64,000 nt of DNA. Source: Thereva unica. Lineage: Eukaryota; Arthropoda; Insecta; Diptera; Therevidae. A program made the translations under genes and the position numbers. Shown one piece after another: positions 21,883 to 35,000 of this stretch (positions are counted from its first letter, which is position 1; each line of letters begins with the position of its first letter). The notes under the pieces are model-generated. The model did not search any database, was not told where the DNA came from, and saw only the letters and a program-made list of their open reading frames with translations. The DNA is taken from the NCBI GenBank assembly GCA_949987705.1, contig OX465282.1, positions 78,852,070 to 78,916,069 of the forward strand, in the 5' to 3' direction.

Positions 21883-22960
21883 GAGCGGGAGCCCAAGGTA
21901 CATTTTGACAAGTGATCGTAAAGTGTCTGCAAATCATACTACTTGTTAGTTTATGGTAAATATAGAAGGGAAAAAATAGTCACAAGGTCCACCCGTTTGT
22001 AACACATATTTTAATTAATTTATTTATTTACAAAAAAATGACGATTTTAAAGTCATCGTAAAATGCATAAAACTTGTTAAATTCGAAAGATTAAATAAAA
22101 AAAAGTAGGCGGAAACATATTTGCAGACGGATCGGAGTTGTAATCATCCCTTGCAGACGGGGTTGAAAAAGCAAATTTTTGTATTAAAAAAAAGTCATCG
22201 TAAAATGTCTGCAGTTGAGACTAAACATTATTTATTGATGAGTTATTGATGAAAAAAAAATTGCAGACGATTTGGATGTGTAACAGTATTTTTTTAAAAA
22301 AATTTAAAATGCAAATTTTTTTGTATTAAAAAAGTGATCGAAAAATGTCTGCAATTCAGACTAATGATTTATTTTAATGAGTTATTAATGAAAAAAATAG
22401 TAGCAGACGACCCGGAGCTGCAATGAAATTTGCTGACGAAGTTGAAGTTGCATATATATCACTAATAAATGAAGTCATAGTAAAATGTCTGCAATTCAGG
22501 CTTATGATTAATTTTTGATGAGTTATTAATAAAAAAAAATTTGCAGACGATTTGGATGTGCAACAGTATTTTATTTAAACAAATTAAGTTGCAAAATTTT
22601 TTCATAGTTTCAAAGTCATAGTAAAATGTCTGCAGGTAAGACTAATGATTAATTTTTGATAAGTTATTGATGAAAATAAAAAATGCAGAAGATTTGGACG
22701 TGTATAAGTTTGTTAAGAAAACGGTAAACGTCGACATATCATACTTAAGTTATTATGAAGTTTGTTTTACTATATATTTCTTTTTTATTAGGAGTAACAC
22801 ATTATCCAAATTTTAGTTATTTACACATATAAAGTTGCAACTTTTTTTTTAACACAAAAAGTCAGTATAATGTCTCCAATTCAGACTAACGATTAATTTT
22901 AATGTGGCACTAATGAAAAAAAAATTTGCAGAGAATTTGGATTTGTATAATGTAGTAAAG
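21883..22960. repeat. Left TIR and subterminal repeat array of the Academ-like element
   Basis: After the unique end, units of about 130-145 bp repeat. Each holds a GTCATCGTAAAATGTCTGCA motif (near 22062, 22190, 22335, 22470, 22610, 22858, increasingly diverged inward) and an oppositely oriented TGCAGACGATTTGGATGTG motif. The paired TGTCTGCA/TGCAGACG cores look like repeated binding sites, presumably for the element's own zinc-binding protein (inference). Confidence 0.85.
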
Positions 22961-23080
22961 AAAACAATTAACGTAGCTATTTAATAGGTGAAGAAATTTA
23001 TTTAAAAAATTAGCATTGTATTTTGTACCAGAGTAATATATTTTTTGAAATATCGAATATTATTTTATAATAACTTAAAT

Positions 23081-26000
23081 TTATTCTGGTTCACTCTCTG
23101 TCATCTCATACTCACTATCCATTTCATATGAACTATCATCATCGCTTTCATCATCAGATACGTAATCTAATAATTCATCGTTCATCTTATCATCTTCTTT
23201 TTTTTCTTCATCTTCTTCATCAGTTGTTAAATCTAAAAAAATCGAAAATTCGAAAATTCGTGATATGTATTTTGCAAAAATGTATGAAAATTTTTACCGT
23301 TATCATTGCTTGTTTCGTTTTCGGGCTCCACCACTATCTCTGCGACATCCTGTGGTACCATGTCACCACTGTACCACTGACAAGAATAAGTATCATTCTG
23401 AAGAATCCAGCCATTTCCTTCGGGTGTCAGTAATGATGGCTGCTTTTTGTGGCAGTTGCTCCAGATACTGCTGATGTATCTTGCTCTAAGTATTTGATAT
23501 TTTAGCTCAATTTGCGATGGTGGAAATGAGGTAGCATCTACATTACTCGCACTGTCAAGGACTGCCTCTCGTTTCTCATTTGCAGTCGCTTTCATGAACA
23601 CAGCATATCTGCATTCATTGATTGAAATGCCACTTTTGAACCCGTACATACTATAAAACACACAAAATGTTAATCTTGGTTGATCTGAAAATCAAGTTTT
23701 TAACATTATATATTACCTGCATGTGAACTTCTCGATGTCAGGAAAATTTTCTTCCGTCTCATCACCCATTTTTATAAAAGCTTGTTGGAAGTCTTTGTTA
23801 TTAAGATATATTTTCAGTGGTTGCTTTTTCCCTTTACGATAAAAGCACGGCATGTAGTCGCACCCCGTAAAAGCGTGCAGCCCTGCTAAGCCGCGACAAG
23901 CGTCAACACCCAAAGTTTGATAAATCTTTGTGATATGAATAAATCTTCTGTTATTACCTAGAAAACAACAAAATCATTTCATAGGATAAGGAAAATGTCT
24001 GAAACGTCAAACAAGCAATTTTTATTTTTACCTGCGCCATAATCCATCCAAACATTCAAGTGTGTTGATGCATTAAACATATTAGCAAGCATGATTACGA
24101 CAACGTCTGTGTCTGTGCACCTTAAAACAACATTTGCATTTTCGGTCAGAATATTGCAAACATGAAAGACAATTTTTGTATCGGCCTCCTCGTGAGCCGT
24201 GCATGTTAATGAATTCTCCACTGTTCTTGTTACATTTTCATTCTCAACAGTGAATTTGTAGCATAATTCAAAATTTACGTACAATATTTTATCTTTTATT
24301 ATTTCTTTTATGTCACTTGTTGCCCAGTGTTGCATAAAAAATCGAACCAAATTCTCTTTAAACATGCTATTGCGAAGTTCACGAAAAAAGTTGGATGGTC
24401 GCTCTTGCTCTGTACCCCTTATATCGTATTCGACGGAGAAAGTATCTCGAAGCTTATGTTCGCTGCTTTTTATGGATGGGGTTCTGTACGTATCAAAGAT
24501 TAAATGTATTTCCTTTGCTTCGGTAACACAAATTTTTTTTAAAAATGACAAAGAAAGGTTTCCAAACGTGAGGGGGATGGTTTTCATTTCATAAAAAAGT
24601 GCAAATCCATCGTACAATTGGATATCGACACGATCAGGTGTGGCATGGTGCTCAATACTCTTTTCTAGTTGCTGTGTTAAAGCAGATTTATCAGTTTTGT
24701 TCATTGTTCCATCGATGTGACATAGAGAAAGAGGTACTTCAAATAAAGGGTATGTTAAAACCTACAAAATAGTTGTTAATATTATTTATGGATAACTGTT
24801 AAAATAAAACAAAAACAAAACAAAGAAACAGCAATACATATTCATAGTTTTACAAAAAAAATTTTAACCTTTGTCATGTCGACATCATTTTCCAAAGCAA
24901 TTCTTAACAACTGTCCAAATAGATTGTTTTGTACCTTCAAGGTCTTCACATTTGTTTTCACGGACGTAACCCTTTTTTTTACAGTTGTCGTAAAGTTTTT
25001 CACAGCTACTTTCTTCAACGATATTGTATCAAATTTATTTATATCTTCCGAGCATTCTGAAATGAACTTTTCCTGTTTCTGTTGACCAATGCTCTCAACA
25101 GATAACAAAAATTCAGTAACTTCTAATGGAGCACTTTGACCTGTGCTTATATTGTACAAGCAGTCTTGATTGAGAGTTTGATCAAATGGCTTCATACGAG
25201 CTGTGGTGCCTGCCTCAAAATCTTTTATACCAGCCAAATTTTTGCTCATTCGGCTGTTACTTAAGTCATTGGTAACCTCGCTTGTTTTATATATGCCCGA
25301 TTTTTCCAATAAATTTCGTGTCACAAAGGATATAATGCAGTGATTGATGGCCCATCTATAATGTTACAAAATTGTTTTTTAATAAAAAAAAAATTATAAT
25401 AATACAATTGTACTTGTTTTATTTTTTATTTTGAAAAAAAAAAAATTTGTTACCTCATTCGAGCTCCTGCTGCATTAGTTAAGTAAGTTAATCCAGACGT
25501 TTTTCTGCCAGCATCTTTATTAACAGTTTGCTCAGTTACCAAATCAATGGGTTGCCTGGAGAAAGGTTTACTTGTTCTTTTTACACCGAATGAACCAACT
25601 CTTAAATTTTTCTCAAGGCCTGGGTGAGTAGTCTCTACATTTACCAAGCATTGATGATAATATGGTAGCCACCGGGCATAATTGTGGTGATTAAAAGCAA
25701 AAAACAAGGTACTGAGGGTAGGTAAAATATAGAGAAATAAATCAAAGTCTCCCATTCGAACGCTCCTCTCAAGCAACAAGTAGTAATTGACGTATTTTAC
25801 GTAGTTCATGTAAAATTGTGCTGTTTTGCCGTGTTCACCTGCTTCAGTTTCACATCTAAATTCCAAGTATTTTTCTATTAATTCAAGCAGTTCTTCATTA
25901 TCTATCTTTTCATTGATAAATCCATGCATTTGTAGGGTTTTCAGATACTGCTTGATATTGTTAGAAATCGCAATCTTTTCTGTTTCAATAAAAAAGTCAA

Positions 26001-29000
26001 AATGCATTTTCGATAATGCACCTGCAATCAAAACGTGCAATCTTTTAGCACGATTGAAATTTTTTGCTTTTAAAAAACCAACTACTGCTCCAGCACCGAG
26101 CAAATTGCAGTCAACCAAAACGTTCGTTAACCCTGAATCGGCGATAAATGTTCCAATAGCCTTCAGCAACGAAAATTCAATATGTAATATCCCCATATGA
26201 GGGAATATTCGTTTAAAGATATGCCAGTCTTTCTTATCTCTTTCCTCGGTTGATAGTATTCTAAAAACAATTTTTGCAATAGCAAGATCGCTGGTAACTT
26301 CAATGTATTCTTGGCCACACTCATCTGCAATCTTTACACATCTTTTAAGGCATTCCACAACCACGTTTGTGTTAGTTGGTGATTCGTTTATAGGTGGTAA
26401 ATAAGAAACTATCTGAGTTGTTGAAGAATCGTTGTACAGTTGCGCATTATACCCAACCCACATAGGAGTTTTTATACCTAGGGCAAGGGAAATAACCCAA
26501 GCAGCATCAATATTTCTATACTCATTTAACTTTGGTGGAATGCCCACACAATGTTTCTGTAACATTTGTAAAACTTTAATACGTTTTGGATATGGTGGTA
26601 CATCAGGTACTATTGAATCTTTAAAGGATCTCCTTTTCCTGGAATGTGTCGCTACGGTTACTTCTTGTTCTACTTGTTCTTGCAAAAGAGCATTCTGACC
26701 GCAATCATCTTGATAAATTATAAACTGAGTATCATGTAATGTTTGTTTACCGTCTAATGTTTCAACGAATCTGTCGAAGTTGTCAAAACTGACACCTGTA
26801 CGCAAATTACTTGTCCGCGAAATGTTTTCTGGGCAGAGGGTAGATCTGCGCAAGCTCGTTTCAGCTAGCTGCGTCTCTATCTCTAATAACTTGCAATAGT
26901 TTATGGTGTAACCAAATTTATTCATCAAGGCAAGCAGATTCTTGTTACCACTCATGCTTTTTACTACAATAGCTAAAGAAATATGTTTGGAGCTGAGAAC
27001 TTTGCCTCGATGCACGGCAAAAACTGTGTCTGCGGCTAAAGTGCTAGCCCGCTGTTCAGCGCTGGGACTTTTTTTTCTTCTCGAGTTGCAGCCTGTTAAT
27101 ATCTTTTGAAAAAAATCGACTAATTCTGGAATGTCATCGCATTCGCCTTTAATTACATCAGATGCATGAATATTATCCGGTAGCTTCGTGACTTTCATTT
27201 TCTTAATAATATCTCGTAATCTGTAAGCGCATTTATCAAAAAGTTCTCTGTCTGTACAATCTTCCATATTTATGTCGGTCACAGACGACGGAGCTAAGAC
27301 TAATTTAGACTGGATTTGTAACACCTTAATTTTGCCAGTAAACGGTTTAACTTTAAATATTTTGTCCTTGACGGAAGGTACATATATATTCTCTTCAACA
27401 TTCAAATCAACGTGCTTGTAACATTGTCTTGTTAAATCGTTCAGCATTTCTTGTAAAAAAGCAATGTGGTATGATTTTTTGGCATCTATAACATTATCTT
27501 TGATGAAAGTGCATAACTTTTTAAACGCGTTTTTGCGTGCCAATCTTTTTTTGTGCCATGTGTTGTTTTTTTTATTTACTCTTGCATCGAAATAGTGCTT
27601 ATATTCCTGTTTACAAGCAGCATGGTATAAAATTGATTTATTATTAACTTCAGCATTCTCTAAACTAACTACAAAATCAGTAACATCTAACATGATAGCA
27701 TGCGATTTCATAGTTACAAAAGCGTTGTATTTTTTCGTAGATGATAAACATTGAAGACGTCCTCTTCGCCGTCGGAAACGTCGACAACAGATTATGCAAA
27801 CATTAACATTGCTTTCTGAGCCTTCATCGGTGTTATCGTTCATTCTATACAAATAATATTGAAAATTTTAATCCAACGCGCACTGACTGATCAAGTTGTT
27901 AAATATAATTATTTCAAATTAAATCAATTCAACTGCTCAAACTATTCGAATAAACACGAAAAAAAAACTAACGTAATAATAATGAATTTATACAAATGCG
28001 CGTAAATGAGTATATATTAATAAATAAAGTGGTACTAACGGCTCATCATATGTGTTTTGGCCTGAAAATAAAAATATTAAAATAAATTATAAATCCAAAA
28101 CAGACAAAAACAAACCTGACAGACGCCTACCACGACCAGGCACAAAAGAATCGTAAAATCAGGCTAAAATGCAAATATTAAATAGAAAATGATCACAAAA
28201 AAATTACCTGTATCATAATCCAAAATTCCTGTCCGCTTCCTTCCTAAAAATAAATAAAATAAATCAAAATAGAAAAACTATAAGAAATAAACAACCACTC
28301 ACCTGTCACCCAGTAAATATAAACAAAAAGCTTTAATGAAAGCTTTAATTATGAAATTGGTATAAATTGAAACCACTGCAAAGTGATCGCGCCGTGGTGA
28401 AAAAGCTCCACCAAGCGCCATCTTTCATTTCGACAGAGGAAGAGAAATAAAAGTTCTTGCACCGAAGGAAACTGGTCAGTCGATCAGACGAATTCGTCAG
28501 AAAGACTATCCAAGCGTATTTTATATCAGGGAATTAGATATTGTCAGGGTCTTTACCGGCAATTTAAAATAGGTTAGCTAAGCTTAGAAAAATTTATTAA
28601 AAATTTTATTAAATATTGGTGGCGGATGTCGCATGTCGACAAAATTAATAAATTAAAAAACCACAATTTAAAGCATAAATAAATAGTGGTGGCGGATGTC
28701 GCATGTCGACAGAATTTAACAAATTAACAACCTCATTTTAGGGCGTAGATAATTGTCGGGTTTTTACCGACAATTACTTGTTAGGTGTATTAAAAATACT
28801 AACAACATAGTCGTGTGGGAACCAAATCGTTGGTGGAGGTTTTTTGTTAAGTCGAATATCGACTGTAGTTATTGAAACATCTAGCAGAGATTTACTGTTT
28901 TAGGAATCTCTGTTAAGGAATTTAATTTAAATACACTGCTTAGCGGTCTTTTTTCTATAAGTCGAATATCGACTGTAGATGTTAATCCTCGATCAGAGAC

Positions 29001-32000
29001 TTACTGGTTAGGAGTCTCTGTTGGAGGAACTCAATTTAAAATATAATTCGGCAGAAAGCGTAAAGCTATAATTAGTCAATAAAGTTCCAAACCTCAGGAG
29101 CTTGTAAAGTCGAATCTCGACTAAAAAACAAAAAAAAAAAAATATTTTTTAGCTTAGCCAACCAGCTGGTTGAGCAAAAGTTGCTAAATAGCACATAATT
29201 AAACTCCAATCTTGTTGAGAGTAAAAATGAAAAAAGGGAAAGGAGTAAATTGAATCATCTTAAAGTAAAAAAAGGGGGGTTTGCATATGCGTAAACACAA
29301 TCATAAAGACCAAGGAAATAATTCGACAATTACGAGTTGCAAATGCAACTAAAAGACTACGAATAAATTAACAATTCTCCTGTGTGCACCGAACACCGCA
29401 AGGTCGTACAGATCTAAGTCGGTTACGATAGAAGCACAGTAAACATTTTAACCAGAGAAATATTGGTCAACTGCAGCAGCTGGGAGCCACCGGCGCGGCA
29501 GTGACCTAATTATATCTTGATAAAAGAATTTAGAATGAACAAAAAATAAAGGTAAAAGGGGCATTGAAAACGAATAGTTGAATGATTTATTAATGAATTT
29601 ACTTGCAGATAAATAGAAGCAGCAATCAACAAGATTTAAATTGTTAATTGTTAAAATTTAAGAATCTAACTTAATTTGAATAAAAAGTAAAGTAAAAATA
29701 GAGTAATTTAGAAATAATTAGATATGTAATTTATAGGAGAGAATATAAGTATTTTAAACCATTTTTTATCTTTGATTCCGCGACCTTTTTTCTAAACATT
29801 ACAGAAAGCTGAATTCAAGAAAAAGGTAAATATTGTGGATTCTTCATTTTGGAAGAATATAAATTTATAAAAATATTTAACAATTGTATTATTACGGCTG
29901 TGCGCCGTAACATTGGTCCTTCGAGCCGGATAAAAATGGTCAAATAGTTATATCCTATAAATTCACAATTAGATAAAAATTAGTAAATCATTCAAACGTT
30001 TAAATATTTTTGGGATTATTTTGGTTTAGTAGTTGTAGTTAAATCAACGACAAAATGAAAACTACATTAAAAATGCAAGGCACGTTGGAGACACAGCTAA
30101 GGCAGACAATCTCCAACTATAATAAGACTTCCAAGCATAGAAGAACGGCAGGTTATATAAAAGGGAAGATCGAAACTATTAAAATAATATGGGAGAGGTT
30201 TGAGAGTAATTACCTAGAATTAGGTGCAGCCGATGTTACTAGCATCAAAGACGAAAGTGTCCGGGATGAAGTAATTCGGTACGTACAAGGCACTCAGTTT
30301 CAGGAATTTGAGGAATCATACTCAGAATTCATGGGTGACTTGCAAGATGCGCTAGAGGCATGCATTGCTCAGAAAGCTGAAGAATCGAAACAAAAGGTTC
30401 AAGTTAGTGAGCAAACAAGCGCACCCAAGGCCATTGTAAAACTTCCGACCATTGAAATTCCAAAGTTCGATGGCCAATATACTTCATGGAGGACTTTCCA
30501 TGATCGTTTCGTATCATTGATACACAGTGAAGAACGACTGACAGCAGTCGATAAACTTCATTATTTAAAAAACAGTCTCACAGGGGAAGCTCGAAGAGAC
30601 TTAGACGCGTTTGATATGACGTCAGAAAATTATGCGCCAGCATGGGAATTATTATGCAAACGCTACAACAAGCGGAGGCTATTAGTATACGCCCAATTTA
30701 AATTATTATTTAATCAATCGAAGATTAAAAATGAGTCTTATAAAGACATAAGAGCAGTGTTAGATGAACTGCATCGCGTTAAGCATGGCTTACAAGTCCT
30801 TAAGGTCGATATTATCAACTGGGATCCCATATTTGTTTATGCAACGGCACAAAGATTGCCGGATAAAACACGAAATCTTTGGGAACAGTTGATTGCTAAA
30901 TCGGACGATTTGCCGTCGTTAGCAGATTTAAGCAAATTTATGGAAGAAAGGTATCGCAGTTTAGAAGCCACCAAAGATATTAATCAAAATATATCAAATC
31001 GAGAAGTTAGAAAGGGTGGCAAGGATCGGAATCGAACTGCGAGTTATCATATAAGCCAACACAATGTTGACAAACAAGTCAGAGATAACGGTTGGCGAGA
31101 AAATAATGAAAGGTATTATCAAAAAGGGTTTGTTAATAATTTCAACAAGGGGAATTACAGAAAGATGACAGCCAGGAACATTCACTGTCCAATGTGTAGA
31201 CAGCAACATTTCCTATCTCAATGCCAAACGTTCAAAGGTTTGGACATGAACGCGAGACGAAAATGGCTGACAGAAAATAGGGTGTGTGACAACTGCCTGA
31301 GGTCACATCCAAATGCATCATGCACCAGCAGCAATAGGTGTCCCCAATGTGGAAAAAAGCATCATGTGTTGTTGCATGATGGATCCACACAAGAGGGAAG
31401 TTGTCAGGGAAAATTAGATAAGAAAGAGGAGAATCCCAAGAATCAAACTGTTACCAACTGCAATTATAGCAGGAATAACACGCAATCAATGCTAGCGACA
31501 GCATTGGTAAAAATTAAGGATGATAAAGGAACCCATCTGACTCTGCGAGCGCTAATCGATCCTGGATCGCAGAGCTCGTTCATAACCGAAACGGCATATC
31601 AATCCTTACAAGCGGATACCATACCAGCTGCATTAGAGGTGACCGGTATAGCATCCGTTCCAGTGGCAACATCAACTAAGATAGCGTGCGTTTCATTGCT
31701 GTCCACCATAGACCCTAAGTTTGAGCGCACGTTGCAGGCCTATGTCATCAAAAACATCACTAATGTATTCCCACCGAAAAGAATTGCATGGCAAAACTGG
31801 TCGCACATTGACGGCCTAGAGTTGGCTGACCCAAATTACACCGAACCAGGTCGAATCGATGTATTATTAGGTGTCGACGTGTACGCAGACGTCATACAAA
31901 ATGGTCTACGCAAGGGAGTCAACCAATCGCCCGTCGCCCAGAACACCAGCTTAGGTTGGATAATATTTGGCAAAGCAGCTACAAGTGTACATAAGCCAAG

Positions 32001-35000
32001 TCAATCGAACCTATCCGCATTTACCCTTCAGCAGACGGATACTTTGCAAGAGTTAAATAGTCAAATGAAGAAGTTTTGGGAATGGGAGGAGTTGGACACC
32101 GGACGACGCCTAACAGTTGAGGAAGAAATGTGTGAGAAGCACTATGAGGACCACACAAAACGCCATCCAAATGGTCACTATGAAGTTAGCATACCGTTCG
32201 TGGGCGGTAGCCCACCCGATCTAGGTGAATCTAGAGGACAAGCAATGTCTAGGCTAGTCCAAATGGAAAGAAAATTGTCTCAGAATGTAGAGCTACGCGA
32301 AGCCTACACACAATGTTTGAGGGAGTACATTGATTTAGGGCATATGAAAGTAACCACAGGGCAAACACCCCACAGGTATTACATGCCGCATCATGCCGTA
32401 GTCAAGGAGAGCACTACGACAAAGGTGAGGGTGGTATTTGATGCTTCAGCTAAAACCTCGAATAAAAAAAGCTTAAATGAGCAGATGTTGAACGGACCAA
32501 CATTGCAACCTAAATTATTTGCTACTTTATTAAATTGGAGACAGTACAAATACGCGGTAACGGCTGATATCGAAAAAATGTACAGAATGATATCTGTAAG
32601 TCATTCAGACAGAAAATATCAAACGATTTTATGGAGAGAAAATCCTAAAGAACCAGTACAAGAATATGAGTTACAAACCGTCACCTTCGGCACGACAGCG
32701 GCACCATACTTAGCCATAAAAACCTTACAAAGGCTAGCCACTGACGAAATAAAACAATGGCCAAAGGCAGCCAGAAAGGTTTTTACGGACTTTTATGTGG
32801 ATGACCTACTTACTGGGGCAGACACATTGCCAGAGGCATTAGAAATTCAAAGGGAATTAATTGATCTATTGAGATCTGGGGGGTTTCATCTAAGAAAATG
32901 GGTGGCTAACCACGAATCGCTACTAGAGACAATCCCAGCGGCAGATCGCGAATTACAACTGCCGCTCCAAGTAAAGGAAGATAATCAAATCAAAGCACTG
33001 GGTATTTATTGGCACCCAGTCAAAGATTACTTCTCATACGCGATAAGGGATTCTGAGTTCACGCAACTAGCCCAGACAAAAAGAAGAATTTTGTCTGAGG
33101 TGGCTAAACTATACGATCCGCTAGGCTGGATCGCCCCATGTATAGTTATTGCCAAGTTAATCATGCAGAAATTATGGATGAACGGGTACCAATGGGATGA
33201 TCCAGTGGATCAAGAAATCCAACAAGAATGGACCCAGTTCAAGGAACAACTTCCCTACATTCAAAATCTCCGAATACCGAGATGGTTGAAAACAAGCACC
33301 GGAAACAAGAGGTGTCAACTAATCGGATTTTGCGACGCATCCGTACGAGCTTACGCAGCCGTGGTGTACATCAGAACCGTCTTGGAGGATGAAACCATTG
33401 AAACGACATTGTTGATGGCAAGAACGAAAGTGGCTCCCATCAAACCAATGTCTTTGCCGCGATTGGAATTATGTGGAGCAGTACTTCTCAGTAAACTAAT
33501 CCGGCAAATCAAGATCGACATGCATCTCCAAGACATCCAAAGCAAATGTTGGACTGACTCCAAAGTCGTTCTAGCGTGGTTAAAAGGCATGCCTAATAAG
33601 TGGAAGACATTTGTAGCCAATCGAATAGTGGAGATCAGTGAAAATGCTGATAGCACATCCTGGCACTATGTCTCCACCAAGGAAAACCCAGCGGACTTAC
33701 CGTCAAGAGGAGTAATGCCAGCAAAATTGCAATCAGCCTCAATTTGGTGGCAGGGTCCTACCTGGTTGCGGAAACCAGAGGATAAATGGCCAAAAGAATC
33801 TCTGGAAGACCTGAAAACAGAACTTGAAGCCAAGACAACCACCAAAACCCTGATGACAAACCAACCAATCAGCACTGAATGGTGGATGAAGTTTTCCTCG
33901 CTAACAAAAACACTGCGAGTTATGGCGTACTGCTATCGATTTATACACAATAGTCGAAGGAAGAAAGAGCGGTGCAACTCGCAGCTATTAGCGAAAGAAA
34001 TCGAATGGGCAAGGACGAAACTAATCCAATTAGCCCAGAAACAAATGTTCCCCAAAGAATGCGTACAATTAAGTAACATCAAAACGATCCACAAATCTAG
34101 CCAATTATCCAAACTATACCCATTTATGGCAGAAGATGGTACAATAAGAGTAGGAGGCAGACTACAAAATGCAAATCTAAGCTACGACACTAAACACCCT
34201 ATCATCTTACAAAGGCATCATCACATCACCAATCTTATTATTGATCATTTCCATAAGACAACGCTCCACGGGGGAGCACAACTAGTATTAAACACAATTA
34301 GGAACCAATATTGGATTACGAACGGGATGCTAGCCGTAAAGGAGAGAATTTATAAATGTGTGACATGCATTCGATATAGAGCTACAGCACCATCTCAAAT
34401 AATGGGAAGATTACCAAGCGCAAGGATCACGCCAGCCAACCCATTCGAAAACGTAGGGGTAGACTACGCCGGGCCCATAGAACTAAAAATGTCCAAACAT
34501 AAGGGATCAAAAGTATATAAAGGATACTTCTGTATCTTTATATGCATGTGTACGAAAGCAATTCATGTAGAGGTAGCATCAGACATGACTACTGAAGCTT
34601 TCATAGCAGCATTGAGGAGGTTTATCGGACGGCGAGGATTATGTCGGAATATTTATTCAGACAACGGAACAAACTTCGTAGGAGCTAATAAACAATTACA
34701 GTCTCAGATGAAGCAAGTCCTGAATGATGCCACCGCGCAGGCCGCTGATGAACTTGCCAATCTGAACATACAATGGCACTTTAACCCACCAATAACTCCA
34801 CACTTCGGAGGCTTATGGGAGGCCGGTGTTAAAAGCATTAAACATCACCTGAGACGCATTAATAATGACAGAATACTTACCTTCGAAGAACTAACCACAT
34901 TACTCGTTCAAATAGAAGCCTGCCTGAATTCCCGACCGCTATGCCAGTTATCGGCCGATCCATCAAACCTAGAGATACTTACTCCTGGACATTTTTTGGT

